A DNA stretch of 64,000 nucleotides from Platerodrilus igneus (Eukaryota; Arthropoda; Insecta; Coleoptera; Lycidae): NCBI GenBank assembly GCA_036346225.1, contig JARFIW010001491.1, forward strand, positions 5,146,001-5,210,000, given 5' to 3'. This document shows, piece after piece, positions 23,512 through 35,504 of the stretch; position 1 is the first letter of the stretch; every line of letters begins with the position of its first letter. Made by a program: the position numbers and the translations under genes. The notes beneath the pieces were generated by a model. It was not told the DNA's origin, did no database searches, and was given only the letters and a program-made list of their open reading frames with translations.

Positions 23512-24253
23512 TGAAAAATTGTTTTCTTGTTTCTATGTTTGTTCTTTGAATATAGCAGCTGCTTTTTTTGTTAGATACAGCCCAACCTTGTACTAACCCT
23601 TTTTTATATCTCTTGCACTTTTCTCCTTCTATTATTTTCTAAAAATATACTTTTTTCACCGATATTCAGTGGTACCCGAAGGGGGTTAGGCAACCTGACA
23701 GTAACCTAGATCCCACCACTTAGATATTCGCCGAATCAATAGTTTTCCAATTACTCTTTTTGCACACTCAACATTTGTTGAGGTTATTGCAAAACCAACA
23801 CCTGTAGTTAATAATCATCAGGTTTAAGTACAACTACTTCTTCATCAGTAGGTTCCGTTCTCTAACTGGTTAAATACGTACTTCTATTGTTTCCTATTCT
23901 GAGCTAACATACACATTTCCCTCAAATTCCCACAGCCTATATCTTTCATTATTTGTATGCAATAGTGTGGACTGATACATCGTTATATGAAGTTAAATGT
24001 CAGTAATAAATATTTTAGGATGAAGTGTTTCAAAAATGCAATAAATTTTGTTTAATGGTAATTTACAGCAATTTCGGTACATAATAGACGACGAAAGTAG
24101 CTTTAGCAGGGCACCTTATTTAAAATTAGGATCAATGGAGTTGCATGTAACAAAGCATTGGTTATCAATATTAATAGAAGAAGATGAGTGATAGAAGTTA
24201 TAGTGATTCGATAGGCGAAGCTATGTATAACAATAGTTGAGCTTTTTTAAGTA

Positions 24254-25503
24254 CGAGGGTCGTTCAACAAATCCTTAGAAAACCCAAGAGATGGCATTCG
24301 TAGTACCAAAAATAAATTTTTTGCAGTAAACAGAACTCCTAACTAGTTAGCTGTTAGTTTCAGCAATATCCATCACGTAGTTTCATTTTTATTGTTGAAT
24401 GAACTGAAAGCTTTCATTTGATTATAACAATGGATAAAAGTGAGGTTCGAGCAGTGATTAAACACTTGTATTTAAAAGAGCTAACGGAGAAAGAAATCAA
24501 AACTGAGTTGGATGAAGTTCATGGCACATGTGCTCCTGTGTTTGCAACTGTTTACAATTGGGTGACTGAGTTTAAACGTGGTCGTACATCCACAAAAGAT
24601 GAACATTTTTCCGAACGCCCTGTGGAAGTGTCTACCCCCGAAATGATTGACAAATTCACGATATGATTTTAAATGATCGCCGAATAAAAGTGTGCGAAAT
24701 AGTTGAGGCAACAGGCATATCGCAAGGCACAGTCGTTTCAATTTTGCACAAAAAATTGGCTGCAAAAAAATCTCGTTTGCTCGCAGTGGAGAATAAATGC
24801 AAACGTGTGGTCGATTCTGAGGCTGTTTTGGCGCTTTTCCGTCGCAATCTCGAGGATTTTCTGCGTCAATACATAGCTGTCGACGAAACATGGATACATC
24901 ACTACACTCCAGAGACAAAAGATTGGATTTTTGAAGGCAAACGGGCTTTGAAGAAGGCGAAGACGGTGAAATCGGTCGGCAAGGGTATGGTCACAGTCTT
25001 TTGGAATACACGCGGAATCATCTACATCGATTACTTAGAAAAGGGAAAAACGATAACAGGAGAGTATTATGCGTCGTTATTGGACCGGCTGAACGAAGAA
25101 ATTAAGGAAAAACGTCCCATTTGAAACGGAACAGTTCCTTTTTCATCAAGACAATGCACGGGTGTACCCCTGCGCAGTTGCAATGGCCAAAATTATGGAA
25201 TTAAAGTTCCAATTACAACATCCACCGTATTCGCCATGTTTGGCCCGCAGTGACTTTTTCTTATTTTCCAACTTAAAGAAATGGCTTGGCGGACAAAGGT
25301 TTACGTCCAACGAAGAGATCGTCGCCCAAACAAATGCATATTTGAGGATCTTCCGAAATTCTATTTTTTGGACGGCTTAAAAAATATGGAAAGACGCTTA
25401 GAAAAATGTATAGAGCTGAAGGGAGATTATATTAAAAAATTTTAAAAATCTACCCAAAAAAATTTTTTTCTACTTTTTCTAGGCATTTATTGAACGACCC
25501 TCC
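24254..25503 (+). mobile_element. mariner transposon (1250 bp)
   Basis: Terminal inverted repeats of about 27 bp: the left end reads cgagggtcgttcaacaaat and the complement of the right end reads ggagggtcgttcaataaat, with a shared ccTTAGAAA/ccTAGAAA-type inner part. TA dinucleotides sit directly outside both ends (24252-24253 and 25504-25505), the standard Tc1/mariner target duplication. The length fits a complete mariner. The transposase inside is broken, so it is a complete but non-autonomous copy. Confidence 0.93.
24430..25441 (+). pseudogene. mariner transposase, frameshifted
   Basis: Starts at ATG 24430 (MDKSEVRAVIKHLYLKE). The N-terminal part has the HTH region with TVYNWVTEFKRGR and the linker-like SERPVEVSTPEMIDK. 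A frameshift near 24660 leads to 24663-25124, with the first catalytic Asp in AVDETWIHHY and the second in HQDNAR (reached after a further shift near 25125), then the third in a C-L-A-R-S-D-F-F context where mariners have P-D-L-A-P-S-D. By my count 33 residues separate the second and third Asp instead of the usual 34, so one codon seems lost. It would cut and paste the element by its TIRs; the frameshifts prevent that. Confidence 0.9.
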
Positions 25504-26675
25504 TATTTATGAACAATCCATTATCCAACATTATAAAACATTATCTGGGTGTGAAATTCATAGAGGCTATAGAGAAGACTTAGATGGAAGTACGTTAAGA
25601 ACTTTACAGAAAAAAATGATCCACTATAACAATTGAAAGAATTAATCATTATGGAAGAAGTTTGGAATAAACTAGTGAGAATCAGAAATTGTTAGATTTG
25701 TAAAATTCGAAAACATTTAAAGCAAGTTGAAAGACAAAACTGCAGGAAAAGTTCTTCGCGATTGTTATATGTAATTAATTTGACGTCATACAGTGCAAAT
25801 ACTTAGGATGATGGCAAACGTAACAGAAAAGGAAAGCGATTTAAAATAGTTTGGACGAAACGCCTATTAGATAGTTGCCAAATAAAAATTAATAATAAAG
25901 GTAAAACCAAAATAATTAAATACAAAGAAAACTCAATTTAATATACAATGTAACATGCCTTTTTGCGTATATTTTAGCATGTTACATCTGTGCTTGGCAC
26001 TATTAGCATATAAATGCTTATACCTACATTTAAATATAAAATTACTCTCTTTATTATATAATAATATTTTCTATAAGAATTTATCTCGCACAATCCTGGA
26101 TTATTAGTTTTAATCCACAAGTTACTAATTTGTTTACATAAGTACAAATAAATATATCTATATGAAATGTTACTATTGGTTATTTCTGAAGTGTTTATTC
26201 TAAAAGCACAACTGGTGTGGTTCTAATTCTGTATTATAATTATATCTAAATAAAATTTTCCTATTGGTTATTTCTGAAGTATGTATTCCAAAATCACAAC
26301 TGGTGTGGTTCTAAATTCTGTATTATTGAGAATAATCGCTAGAGATCGTCCATCCCGAAGATGGCCGAAAATAATTTATTTGAAGTGTCAAATTCTCATT
26401 TCTCTGTTATCTGATTGCTTATCTGGCACTGTTGAACATTTGTGATTTGAAGTTCTACCTTGCCTCATGTGCTTACCTGGTATGTAAATTTTCTAATCAT
26501 AAATCCTAAATTAACATTTAAATATAATTCTAGATCTATTGTATAATGGATGAAGAAGTTCTTTATTCGTTAAGCCCATCAAATATTTATAAAAATAGTA
26601 AGATATTAATGGATTTAATTTTCCTTTGCACCTCGTGTTAGATTTTCACTTTTGTAACACAACTGAATTTTCTAG
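25504..26675. other. Non-coding, with an 88-bp tandem duplication
   Basis: At 26173 and 26261 the block ctattggttatttctgaag starts two adjacent copies of an 88-bp unit that also shares the downstream cacaactggtgtggttct. Nothing else is supported in this stretch. Confidence 0.65.
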
Positions 26676-26849
26676 GGTTCTCCGATCATGTATGCTCCGG
26701 TGGTGATATATGCTCCTGTAACATATGCTGCTCCGGTGGATTTATATGCTCCTGTATATGCTCGGGTTACCGATGTCACGGCAACGTGTTTCTCTCATTT
26801 AGATTTTTTACATGAAAAAGTTGCTCGTGCAATTCGTACAACCAGATGA
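26676..26849 (+). CDS. Possible terminal exon of a YAPV-repeat (cuticle-type) protein
   Basis: A splice-acceptor-like ttttctag precedes base 26676. The frame then opens GGT TCT CCG ATC ATG (ATG at 26688) and encodes five units of the type Y-A-P-V (MYAPVVIYAPVTYAAPVDLY...), then a short tail to TGA at 26847-26849, with an AATAAA at 26855-26860. Across the repeats the base differences are synonymous in this frame (CCG/CCT, GTG/GTA), which supports it as the selected frame. YAPV/AAPV repeats are typical of insect cuticular and secreted structural proteins. If real, a signal-peptide exon must lie upstream; I could not identify it. Another frame of the same exon is Cys-rich but its changes are not synonymous. 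Confidence 0.45.
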   Translation, partial: GSPIMYAPVVIYAPVTYAAPVDLYAPVYARVTDVTATCFSHLDFLHEKVARAIRTTR

Positions 26850-28039
26850 TGTAAAATAAATACTTATCACAAGAATTTTATATTTCGTTTCTTTCTACTT
26901 TACATTATGATGCTCAGTTAATATCTTATTGAAAAATACCTTCAAGTTTAATTTTATGGAACAGAAGTCTGCTAAAGACAACATTTGAAGTCGACAACAT
27001 GTTGTTTTGTACCTACACTAGGAAATCCTCTAACGCAGGATGTCTCAGTTTCCTGGATATTGAAGGATTCCTATAAATTAAGTAACTTAGTATTAGTTCA
27101 GTTACTGATACTACAAGTAGTATGAGATTAAAACTTTTACCTTACCGTTTTCTGTTAAAATAAAGAGGCCTAACCTCTATTTAAATTTGTCTTTGTCACT
27201 ACAAATATTTTGTTTTGATAATTAATTACATTTTACTTATCTTAAATGATTTCAAATATAATTCTCTACTACCTAACCTAAAAATATGTAAACATTCGAA
27301 CTTCATGAAGCTTCTTATGGTGAAAAGGTTTATTACCTGAACTTTCATTTCATGTGCAATTTGTTACATGACATTATTACAATTAGGATCACTTTTTGAT
27401 TTACTCCCGCATTAAGTAAAATTTTGAGTTTCTAAACAGAGATTATTTATTTTGGTTTCTCTATAGAAATTTTCTCGTGTATGTTTATTAAGTATGTGAA
27501 TTATATCGTGTTAAAATATATAGCTATGTCTACAATGTTAATGACACCAGCGTATATCTTATACATGCCTTTGGAATTGTAATAATCGAGTATTAATATA
27601 CAAATTTAGTCAAATTTCTCTTATCGTGTTTTAACTTTTGTTTCTCTAAGTTATTTTACAGTTGTGTAAACAAGTGTCTTGATATTTAAATTTTAACATT
27701 AAGATATTCTCTAAACATTCCCCTTACCCTGTGATTTCAAGTCTCATGCAGCCTCCGAAACCATAAAGGTCGATGCAAGCTGTGCCGAAGTATTTCTTAT
27801 ACTTCGTCGTGCACTTACTCTTTTTATAACATCGAGAAAAGAGTAAGTTGCAACAAAAGGACATTACTTACATGTTGGATGCTAAGCATATACTGGTGTG
27901 TGATCATAGTAATTAGCCACGTGCCAACCAGCATGTGTTTTTTTGTCCAGGAATTGAACGTGGTTGGTTGTGTGAGCACTTGCCTAAAGTATTAAATTAC
28001 GTTTTTGCATGTGCGGTTTTGAATTTTTGAATTTCACTA
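26850..28039. other. Non-coding stretch with two adjacent small hairpins
   Basis: No gene seen. At 27786-27806 a 7-bp perfect hairpin and at 27814-27847 an 11-bp perfect hairpin (cttactctttt / aaaagagtaag, 12-nt loop) lie side by side. These might belong to an end of the piggyBac-like element that follows. Confidence 0.5.
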
Positions 28040-28740
28040 TTGTGTATTGGTATAGCGGAAAAATATAATAATCAGGCTGGGCCGTTACGTCCTAACAGGC
28101 AAAAATGCGATTATGTAAGAATATTAACAATAATAGAGCTCGTAAATGTTGCAGAACGAGATTTATCCAACCTTTTCCATAAAGAATCATTTTCTGCTAG
28201 TGATACGGAAGACAAATATTTTCCATCAGATGATGCTTCACTTCAAAGCAGTGACGATGAGAATAAAAAAATCACCTCCTGACAAAAAGCAACAGCTGTG
28301 CCAGTAAAAATGGTTCATGAGTAAAATCTTGCAGGTCTGCCTTCCCCGGAAATTATAATATGGGAAGATGATGCAAGTTCCATGAAACATTATACCTTTA
28401 CTACAAGAAAAGAATTGTTAATTCTTGTTTTTCGTGTTGAATTATTTTAAACTCACTGCATGATTTGCTAAACACAATAAGAAAGCAAAGAAACAAGTAT
28501 GCATTAGAAGTGTTTTTCCATCCACACACCAAGAAGAATTGATGGATGACTACCTGGAAAAAGCTTACTGATGATGAGTGATTAGTGTTCTTAGCAATAG
28601 TATTGTACATAGGGCATATACGGACAAATAGAAAACAAGATTATTGGAAAATGGATCCTTTATTCAGTTTTTGTGTTTTTGTTAGGAACGTGAGCAGTAA
28701 TCGCTTTCTTCGATGAATCCTCTGAAAGTTAGACTGAAGT
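28040..28740 (+). pseudogene. piggyBac-type transposase, N-terminal fragment
   Basis: The first open frame (28040-28282) ends in an acidic Ser/Asp-rich stretch (SASDTEDKYFPSDDASLQS), as in piggyBac N-termini. After several frame changes, 28560-28660 reads a helical block LVFLAIVLYIGHIRTNRKQD followed by YWKMDPLF, which matches the conserved start of the piggyBac DDE domain, then an SSNRFLR motif. The catalytic Asps lie further downstream in this family and are absent because sequence switches to BEL/Pao gag at about 28750. No TTAA-flanked TIR could be paired. Confidence 0.7.
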
Positions 28741-28759
28741 ATATAATCATATTTCCGAA

Positions 28760-30187
28760 ATTGATCTATTATTTTGTCAATTAGAAATAATTTATATGAG
28801 CATTAAGGAAAACCTTCAAAAGTTACAATGTCCAGTTCAAACTTAGGTGATGGAAACGCAAGTGACAGTTTCTCGTTTTAATTCCGCAGAATCGGTGGCA
28901 TTGGAAACTGCACTACCTACCAATAATGTAAAACTGCAAAAATTGAATTGGTTCATTTTTCATAGCTACTTAATGAATGGCCTCCCAACACTGATTTATT
29001 TAATACGCTTATTCACAATAGTGACAGTTTATCGCCAGTGTCTAAGTTACAGTATTTAATCAGTTCTCAATCTAAGGAGCTCTTATCTATTGTCAAGCAT
29101 TTGTTCTTGAGCTCAGAGAGTTATTTGATTGCGTACAAATCGTTTCTGGATAGGTATCAAAGTGAACGAGTTATAGCTACCATGTAGTGGCCATCGATTT
29201 TTAAGACACCAAAATGCAATAGCGATTACGTTCAATCACTACGAAATCTATTAAACACCTTGAATAAAAATTTAACCGCACTTATCTATGGGATTTCACA
29301 CTTTTTAATTGATTAATACCACGAGTGGACAATTCTTCTCGCAAGGCTTTTGAAATAAAAGTCGCAGATGTGAAATTCCTCACTTTTGAAGATTTGAGAC
29401 AATTTTTGTCAGATAGATGCCGTTCGTATCTTACAAAAGAATGCGTCTACTAGTGTTTCCAACACTAGTAGTACCGTTGGCAAACCTTCGTTCAAGTACT
29501 TTCAAGTACTTTTAACTTATACCGGCAGTGAAGCTCCAAAATCAAACTGTGCCCATAGCAAGGTCACAACACATTTAATTTATAAATGTGATTTTTTTTA
29601 TGATCGCCATCCACTGAACGTTTTAATATTGTAAAATCAGCACCTTGGTGCATCAACCGCCTCGGATGGTCGTTTGTTAAACGTATGTAAGTCGACGTGT
29701 TCTTGTAGGCGCTGTTGAGCTAAACAAAACTCGTTATTACACTTTTCCAATGTTACTCCCAGTGTACCTCCCGTAGAGAGTGCTACGAAGCAAAACCCTT
29801 CGCAACCCGCACAAATTTCCATGTTATCGACTGGAGGATTGAACAATTTGTATTTAAATCACACAATTTTGATAGCTACAGTTGTTTTTGAGGTCAACGA
29901 TAAATGGGATAATTTTCAACTTGTAAGAACAATTTGTAACTCTATAATTCAATCAATTTCTATTAGTAATCGTTACCGCAAACGTTTAGAATTGCCTATT
30001 TAACGTCAAGTTGCTGTAACTTCTTCATGTGGAGGCATACAATGCCAAATTTACCCAGTGGAATCGTCCGATTTTTCACGTAGATTTTTCGCAATGGTCT
30101 TACCTAACATCTGTTTGGAGTTGGCAAGTTTTCCGCTGCCTACTCAGCAATTATTTTCTAATTTGAAACTCGCAGACCCACAATGGT
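28760..30187 (+). pseudogene. BEL/Pao gag and start of protease, decayed
   Basis: Protein-level pattern of BEL/Pao elements in order: a capsid-type block around 28930-29130 (KLQYLISSQSKELLSIVKHL), a zinc-knuckle region near 29550-29600 (C-x2-C-like, then H, then C, with RHPLNVL), and the aspartic protease region from about 29850 (ILIATVVFEVNDKW, then EVSS-type text) to the LADPQW motif at 30170-30187. Many stops and frameshifts. The gag-protease would form particles and process the polyprotein. The frame continues in 33378-33750 after a 3.19-kb insertion. Confidence 0.82.
29447..29471. repeat. Perfect 11-bp hairpin inside decayed BEL gag
   Basis: ctactagtgtt, tcc loop, aacactagtag. The arms are fully complementary. 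Next to it aagtactttcaagtacttt is a short direct repeat. Function unknown. Confidence 0.6.
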
Positions 30188-30394
30188 TGTAACGTTCCGT
30201 TTGGATGACCATTCATTATATTATAATCGTATAGCAAGCGTAGTAAATGACGCACTTCGAATATTAATTTTAAAGCAGGCGAGGAATTGACATTAAGGAA
30301 CGTCAGAGTTTTTGTGTTATTTTATGGTGCGGGTGTGTTAATCTTTTTGTTGCAGGTCTACTCATTGTCCACTTTTATTTGCCGTTATCTATAT

Positions 30395-30396
<2 letters not shown>

Positions 30397-30437
<41 letters not shown>
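30397..30437. repeat. (TA)n microsatellite
   Basis: About 40 bp of alternating TA inside the 3.19-kb insertion. Confidence 0.95.
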
Positions 30438-30441
<4 letters not shown>

Positions 30442-32996
30442 ACAAATCCATATTGGGAATTTCTAATTTGGACGAGAAAGAAAGGACCTTTAAATTACCT
30501 ATGCCGTAAGCCGTAATTGTCCAATCTATTTGGGAACAGCACACACCCCGTAATGACGCTTGTTGGTAGTTTGTTAAAACGTACACGACTCCTCACTATG
30601 TACAGTGGTTTGATTTACCCCACAAGGTAAGCGTTGAACTGTTACTATTTTTATTTAGTGATCAGACTAGTTCCGTACGTTGGCACTGAGCTATTTTGTT
30701 CCCCAAAACTATAAGTTGTTGTTGACAATCTGTGTCAGTGGAGCCAACATTAGAAAAGTGCGCTTTGTCGTATATTCACTCTATCCTCGCTGCCCCGTCG
30801 GCCACGTAGGATAAAAATAGATGTGTGCGCACTGTTAGCATTTATAACTGTAAAGCTACGAGCCTTTTCAAGGTAATTTACCCCTTTTGTAATTTGTTCC
30901 GTGGTCGCAAGTTTATAATATGTGTAAAGCAAACCTATTCAACTAGTCCTACGTTTAGTATCCACCTAGATACAGCAGGTTTTGCATGCACCCGGATCAA
31001 AACGCATGATACTTCGGGTTCCAGTTCATAACCTACGTCGTCAAATTGATTAGCCGCATCAGCGTGAGATCCAGGTACATCCATCCCTACTTTGTTTAAA
31101 AATATAAGTTGTACATAAGAGTTTATTTTGATAGCTCTGGCCAGTGCGAACGTCGATTTAATAATAAGTTACTGTTTATATCTGTTGCATTTAAGGCGTA
31201 CTAGTCGGCGCCGTATGTTTGTTCAAATGTATATATATTATTATGTAAGGGGGGGGAGGGGTACAAGGCTTCTAAGGGTAGATTTGTGTTAAAAGGGGTG
31301 TATGCCAAACAATAGGATTAATATATCAGATCTAATAATTTAAAAAACTATATTTTGCTGTACTTTACATATGCTAAAGTATGTACCATTTTAGTTTGAA
31401 ACATATGTGCCAAAAGGTAGACAACATGACTTTATGACGTTGATAAAATGCACGGTACTTAAGGTTTTATACTGAGTTGATAATTTATGAGCCAGTGAAA
31501 GTACATTTGCCGTCGGAAAGCCGAACGCATTTATGTATATATGCAACCAACAAAGCGTCCAGGTCGTGTGTAAATTATTTTGGTTTTTCTTTTAATAGAA
31601 TCAACTTTTGGACGAATTGTAAAATCAAAATTAAAAGTGAATAGAAATATAAAAGGTTATTGGAGAATTGTGAAGTGTTTTTGGACCAATAGTAGAAATT
31701 AAGAATATTATAAAGACTGTAGTGAAGGTATTTTGGACACGAAAGGAAAGACGAATTGTTATTGGATATTGTATGTTTTAGAATTGTAATTCAAGTAAGC
31801 TAAGGTTGTTGATCTTATTGCTAAGCGAAATAAATAAAAATTCTAATTTCGATTATGTTCAGATAAAAACGTGTTTTACAAAACCTGCGTTAAAAGTTGT
31901 ACAAATATTTATTGAAATAAAAGTTTATGTGAATTAAAGAGTCTAATTTAGTAAAGTGAGAGTAATAAGAAGCATCGAGAGTATAAAGGCAACGAGTATT
32001 AAAGAAGATTTAGAGTGGTTACTAGTGCGACGGGAAAAGCGACGATTATTTAGGTTTGAGCAAGATTGGTGTTGGTTTTGGGAAGATTTGGTTTAACGGC
32101 AGTAGGAGATTTGAGTGGATACATAAGGCAACGACGATATTGATAATTTTTGGAGTGATTTGAGCAGATTAACGGCAGTAAGGACATCGTGTGGATATTA
32201 AAGGAATAGCAGGACAAGGATTGATTTAAAATAGGACGGCTGGATTGATTTGGATTGAGCAAGGAGAGGATTGATTGGAATACGAAGTAGGGAAACAGGA
32301 GAGCAGTATACTACGAGGAAGAATTAACGCAGGGGAAGTAGATACAACGGTTTTTTTTAAATTCTAAATTGGGGTAAAATTATTTCAGATTTGGGGTCAA
32401 CGAAATTGGTTAAGAACACCTGGAGGCGATACGCAAGTGGACTACGATTGAGAATCCTTGTGAAGGTGCGTACGGTGAATACGATCTTGAGCCAGCAGTA
32501 AAGAAGGCCTTCAGCGCGGTATAATTCAGGTAAGTACCGTGAATATCTTAAAACGTCAAAATTAAAGTCATAAATAGTATACATAAATTAATTTGGCACC
32601 AAGCAACATTGATCTGTTAAAATTTGGCATATATAGTAAATCAGTGCATAAAAAAAGTGGTAAAACAAACGAGTGTGCAGTTTGGTTGGGTAGTGCACAT
32701 CTACTCACGATTGAACTCACGGTGAGTAAGGTGAACACCCTGAGATTAAGGTTTCATATAGTCGAGGCATAATATATAGTAAACAGTAAATAGATAACCA
32801 ACCAAACGTTGCTAAAGCACCTCGAATATAAGTCATTTAGTGAATACTAAAATAGGGACGACGACAAAAGTCGTGTAGCAAATTTTGTTTAAATAAATAA
32901 AGTAGTAAAGTTTATAATCAGATATATTTATTATAAATAAAAATAAAAGGGTGGAGGGGTGGAGTAAACAAGCAAAAGTAAAAGTTGTAGGCAGAA

Positions 32997-32999
<3 letters not shown>

Positions 33000-33030
<31 letters not shown>
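33000..33030. repeat. (TA)n microsatellite
   Basis: About 30 bp of alternating AT, roughly 347 bp before the right end of the 3.19-kb insertion. Confidence 0.95.
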
Positions 33031-33032
<2 letters not shown>

Positions 33033-33377
33033 GTGTCAATTAATGTAATCCTTACAGCTATGTGTAGAAATAGAGCCAGCAACCGAAGATAAGGTGTATC
33101 ATTTCACTTAAGATTGCATGTGGAAGTAGGGCAAATCAGAGCATTCTACACCGTGAGTTTCTCTTTATTGTTCCTTTATTATTATTACCAAGTGCTAAAA
33201 AGCTTTCTCGACCAGTAACGAGATTCTTATGATTATAGCTAGCATTGTGTCATTACTGGTGGTGCCCACCCGATTTTGTTATCGTTAAAACCTATCTCTA
33301 ATCTATACTGTTTACCGTTTACTACGGATTTGGGGCTGTTAGACACCCAAACTACGACTTGTGTCAGACCCGTAACA

Positions 33378-33790
33378 TGGTTTATGCCGGGTCCAATCGA
33401 TATATTATTAGAGGCAGACGCTTTCGCATCTATCACTAAAGATGGTTTTATTCCTGGCGATGGTGTTCAACTAGCAGGGATAAATACAATTTGGTGTGCT
33501 CTTATAGACGCAATATCCGCACTCGCACCCGCACCAGTTAACTCATTTTTTGTTTCAACAGAATCTTATCTTGATGACACATTAAAAAAGTTTTAAAATT
33601 TGGAAGAGATTCCGTCGAAAGTAAATATTTCATTTGACGATCAACAAGCATAGAATTCATTTGTTGCCACGTAGGTCGCTTTTGTATTAAGCTTGAAACT
33701 GGTTTTTTTTTATTCCTTTCTAAACGTTTACAAGACTATCCTCGCGCATGGGCAAGTGTAACGAAGTCTTCCGACATAACTAGGGGTCTA
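33378..33790 (+). pseudogene. BEL/Pao protease end and protease-RT linker
   Basis: Continues the BEL frame from 30187: FMPGPIDILLEADAFASITK is the conserved PIDILLGAD region of BEL/Pao proteases (here with E for G), followed by VSTESYLDDTLKKF and a NLEEIPSK block that precedes the RT in this family. A stop at 33594-33596 (taa) replaces the Trp normally found after KKF. Homology fades by about 33790; RT, RNase H and most of integrase are missing. Confidence 0.82.
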
Positions 33791-35500
33791 TTCCTTGGGT
33801 AGAGCTATGAGAAATGGGGGGGTAAGTCGAATTCTGATTGTAAGTTGAACTTAATCCAAAACAAATAGGCGCCACCAAGTCCTGACTTATTTATGATAAT
33901 TGCGTGGTATATTTCTAGGGGCGGACGTGGAAACCCAAAGAAAAAAATCGCCTTCGATGACAAAAACCCGTCTTAACTGAATAAGACGCTGCTCCTGTAA
34001 GAAATTGCAATAATTAGCTTAATAGAAGGGTGAAACACTATTTGTGTCCCACAAACATACCTAAAGAAATATTAAAAAAATATTTTCTATATAAAGTTGA
34101 CATCAAAATTCTACTCTTAAGGATATTAGTTTCCTGTTGTTAGGTTTGACCATATTTGATCAAAATAAAAAACTTTAATCTTAAACCAATAATTTACTCA
34201 AAAGATTCTCTTTTAAAACAAAATTCAATGCAAAAAAATTTCATAAATAATTAAATGAGTTCATGAGTTTTAAATTAAGGTTTATCAAAATAGTTGATAA
34301 TCAAACATTTTACAGCTTAGTGTGAACTTGTTACACAAAAAAAGGTCCGACCCGTGCAGATCTGTACAAGAAGGTTACAATTTAAAACATTGTTTGTTAC
34401 TCAAGTTTTTCCTTTTCTAAATTATTTGTATTAGTTTCAATTTCAAATAAAAAAAGCAGATCACAAAAATATTCTTGTTTACTCAACTTGGGCAAACGCT
34501 GTTCGAAGCATATGTTTTCTAGAACACATGTGTCAGCAGTATATTGCAGACAAACAAGTGACGTCAATAACACCTGTCGCTGTTACTAACAGTACAAAAT
34601 GAACCACGTGTATGGTTTCTTAAACCATTAAAAATTGTGAATTATAATTTTAACACTGGAAAATTCCAGCACAACAAATAATTGAAATTTTATAATATTC
34701 GTGCTTTTATGCACTAAACAAAATAGCGTGTTTCTAATTTGAAACACGAAAAATTACTTAAAGTTATCTACGAACCAAAGCTGCGTTTTGTAGCTGTGAA
34801 GAGGTGTTGTAATATCAAACGTAATCACCATACATCCGTCAGCTGCTGTAATATGTTGAACCCCGCTGCCTTACCAAATAACATCTTTACGTTTTGTGAT
34901 AAAATGGTCTTCTATAAATTAGTCAAATATTCCATCATCTAAGTTGCTTTTTACAGGTTGTAATACAAAGTGGTTTTAACATCAGTGGCTGGATTAGTTG
35001 TTTTCAAAGTTGCATTTTAGTGTGGTTTTTGCGCTAAATAAAATATCTCAATTAAACAATTAAATAACGTTCGTAGGATACCAACCGCTATTTAAAGATG
35101 GGTCTCGACTGCTTAAAATGTAACCGCAAATTGGCGGCCTGCCTCCTATCGTACATTTTGACTCTACTATCTCGCATGGCCTACTGGTTATCACGCTCGC
35201 TCGGACGAACGGCCTGTTCCAGGAGGGGGTTTTCAACCAAAACGCGCTTGCGAATAGTTATCGAAGGCACAGATATTTGACTATACATAGAATGCTACAT
35301 ATAGATACAGCTTTAGCGTAATACCAAAGTTGTTAAATGTATTTTACTTATTATTTTAATAAAAGCGTTTTATAATTTTTGCACTTTTATGGATGGATTT
35401 AATAACCAAGAAATAAAATTGTTACAAGCTGCCTTTCAAAAACCCAAAGAATCTTCCCAAGTTTGAGGGTTCTCTGGATATAGCCGTTCGCAGATTGTTT
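33791..35500. other. Unassigned non-coding stretch inside the deleted BEL region
   Basis: No domain recognised. At about 35175-35260 a sequence with a good RNA pol III box A (TGGCCTACTGGTTAT) but only a poor box B (ggttttcaacc) might be a decayed tRNA-derived SINE head. The rest is AT-rich. Confidence 0.4.
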
Positions 35501-35504
35501 CCTC

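Larger units (their letters stand above)
18542..24253. other. Mostly non-coding 5.7-kb stretch
   Basis: Only weak candidates: two minus-strand coding-like regions (18653-18973 and about 19000-19440), a 12-13-bp degenerate repeat (19921-20022) and a palindromic repeat element (23313-23511). The remainder is AT-rich with short chance frames. No splice-linked gene structure could be supported. Confidence 0.6.
30188..33377. mobile_element. 3.19-kb LTR-type insertion splitting the BEL/Pao element
   Basis: The ends read TGTAACGTTCC... and ...GACCCGTAACA and it is flanked by tggt (or atggt, with one base shared) at 30184-30187 and 33378-33381. Removing it and one copy restores the BEL protease frame at the Trp of LADPQW. 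There is no recognised coding sequence; (TA)n tracts lie at 30397-30437 and 33000-33030 and a G-rich tract (ggggggggagggg) at 31247. The two ends are compatible with one long solo LTR or a non-autonomous LTR element; I found no internal LTR repeat. It is the youngest layer at this locus. Confidence 0.72.

Noticed and set aside
24481..24918. 145-codon minus-strand open frame
   Set aside because: Antisense shadow of the mariner transposase.
26676..26849. Cysteine-rich peptide read in another frame of the YAPV exon
   Set aside because: Differences between repeat units are synonymous in the YAPV frame and not in the Cys frame.
31247..31260. Polypurine tract marking a 3' LTR inside the 3.19-kb insertion
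   Set aside because: The G-rich tract is not followed by TG and no matching LTR exists on either side.
35175..35260. Second tRNA-derived SINE head
   Set aside because: Box A is good but box B is too degenerate and no flanking duplication was found.
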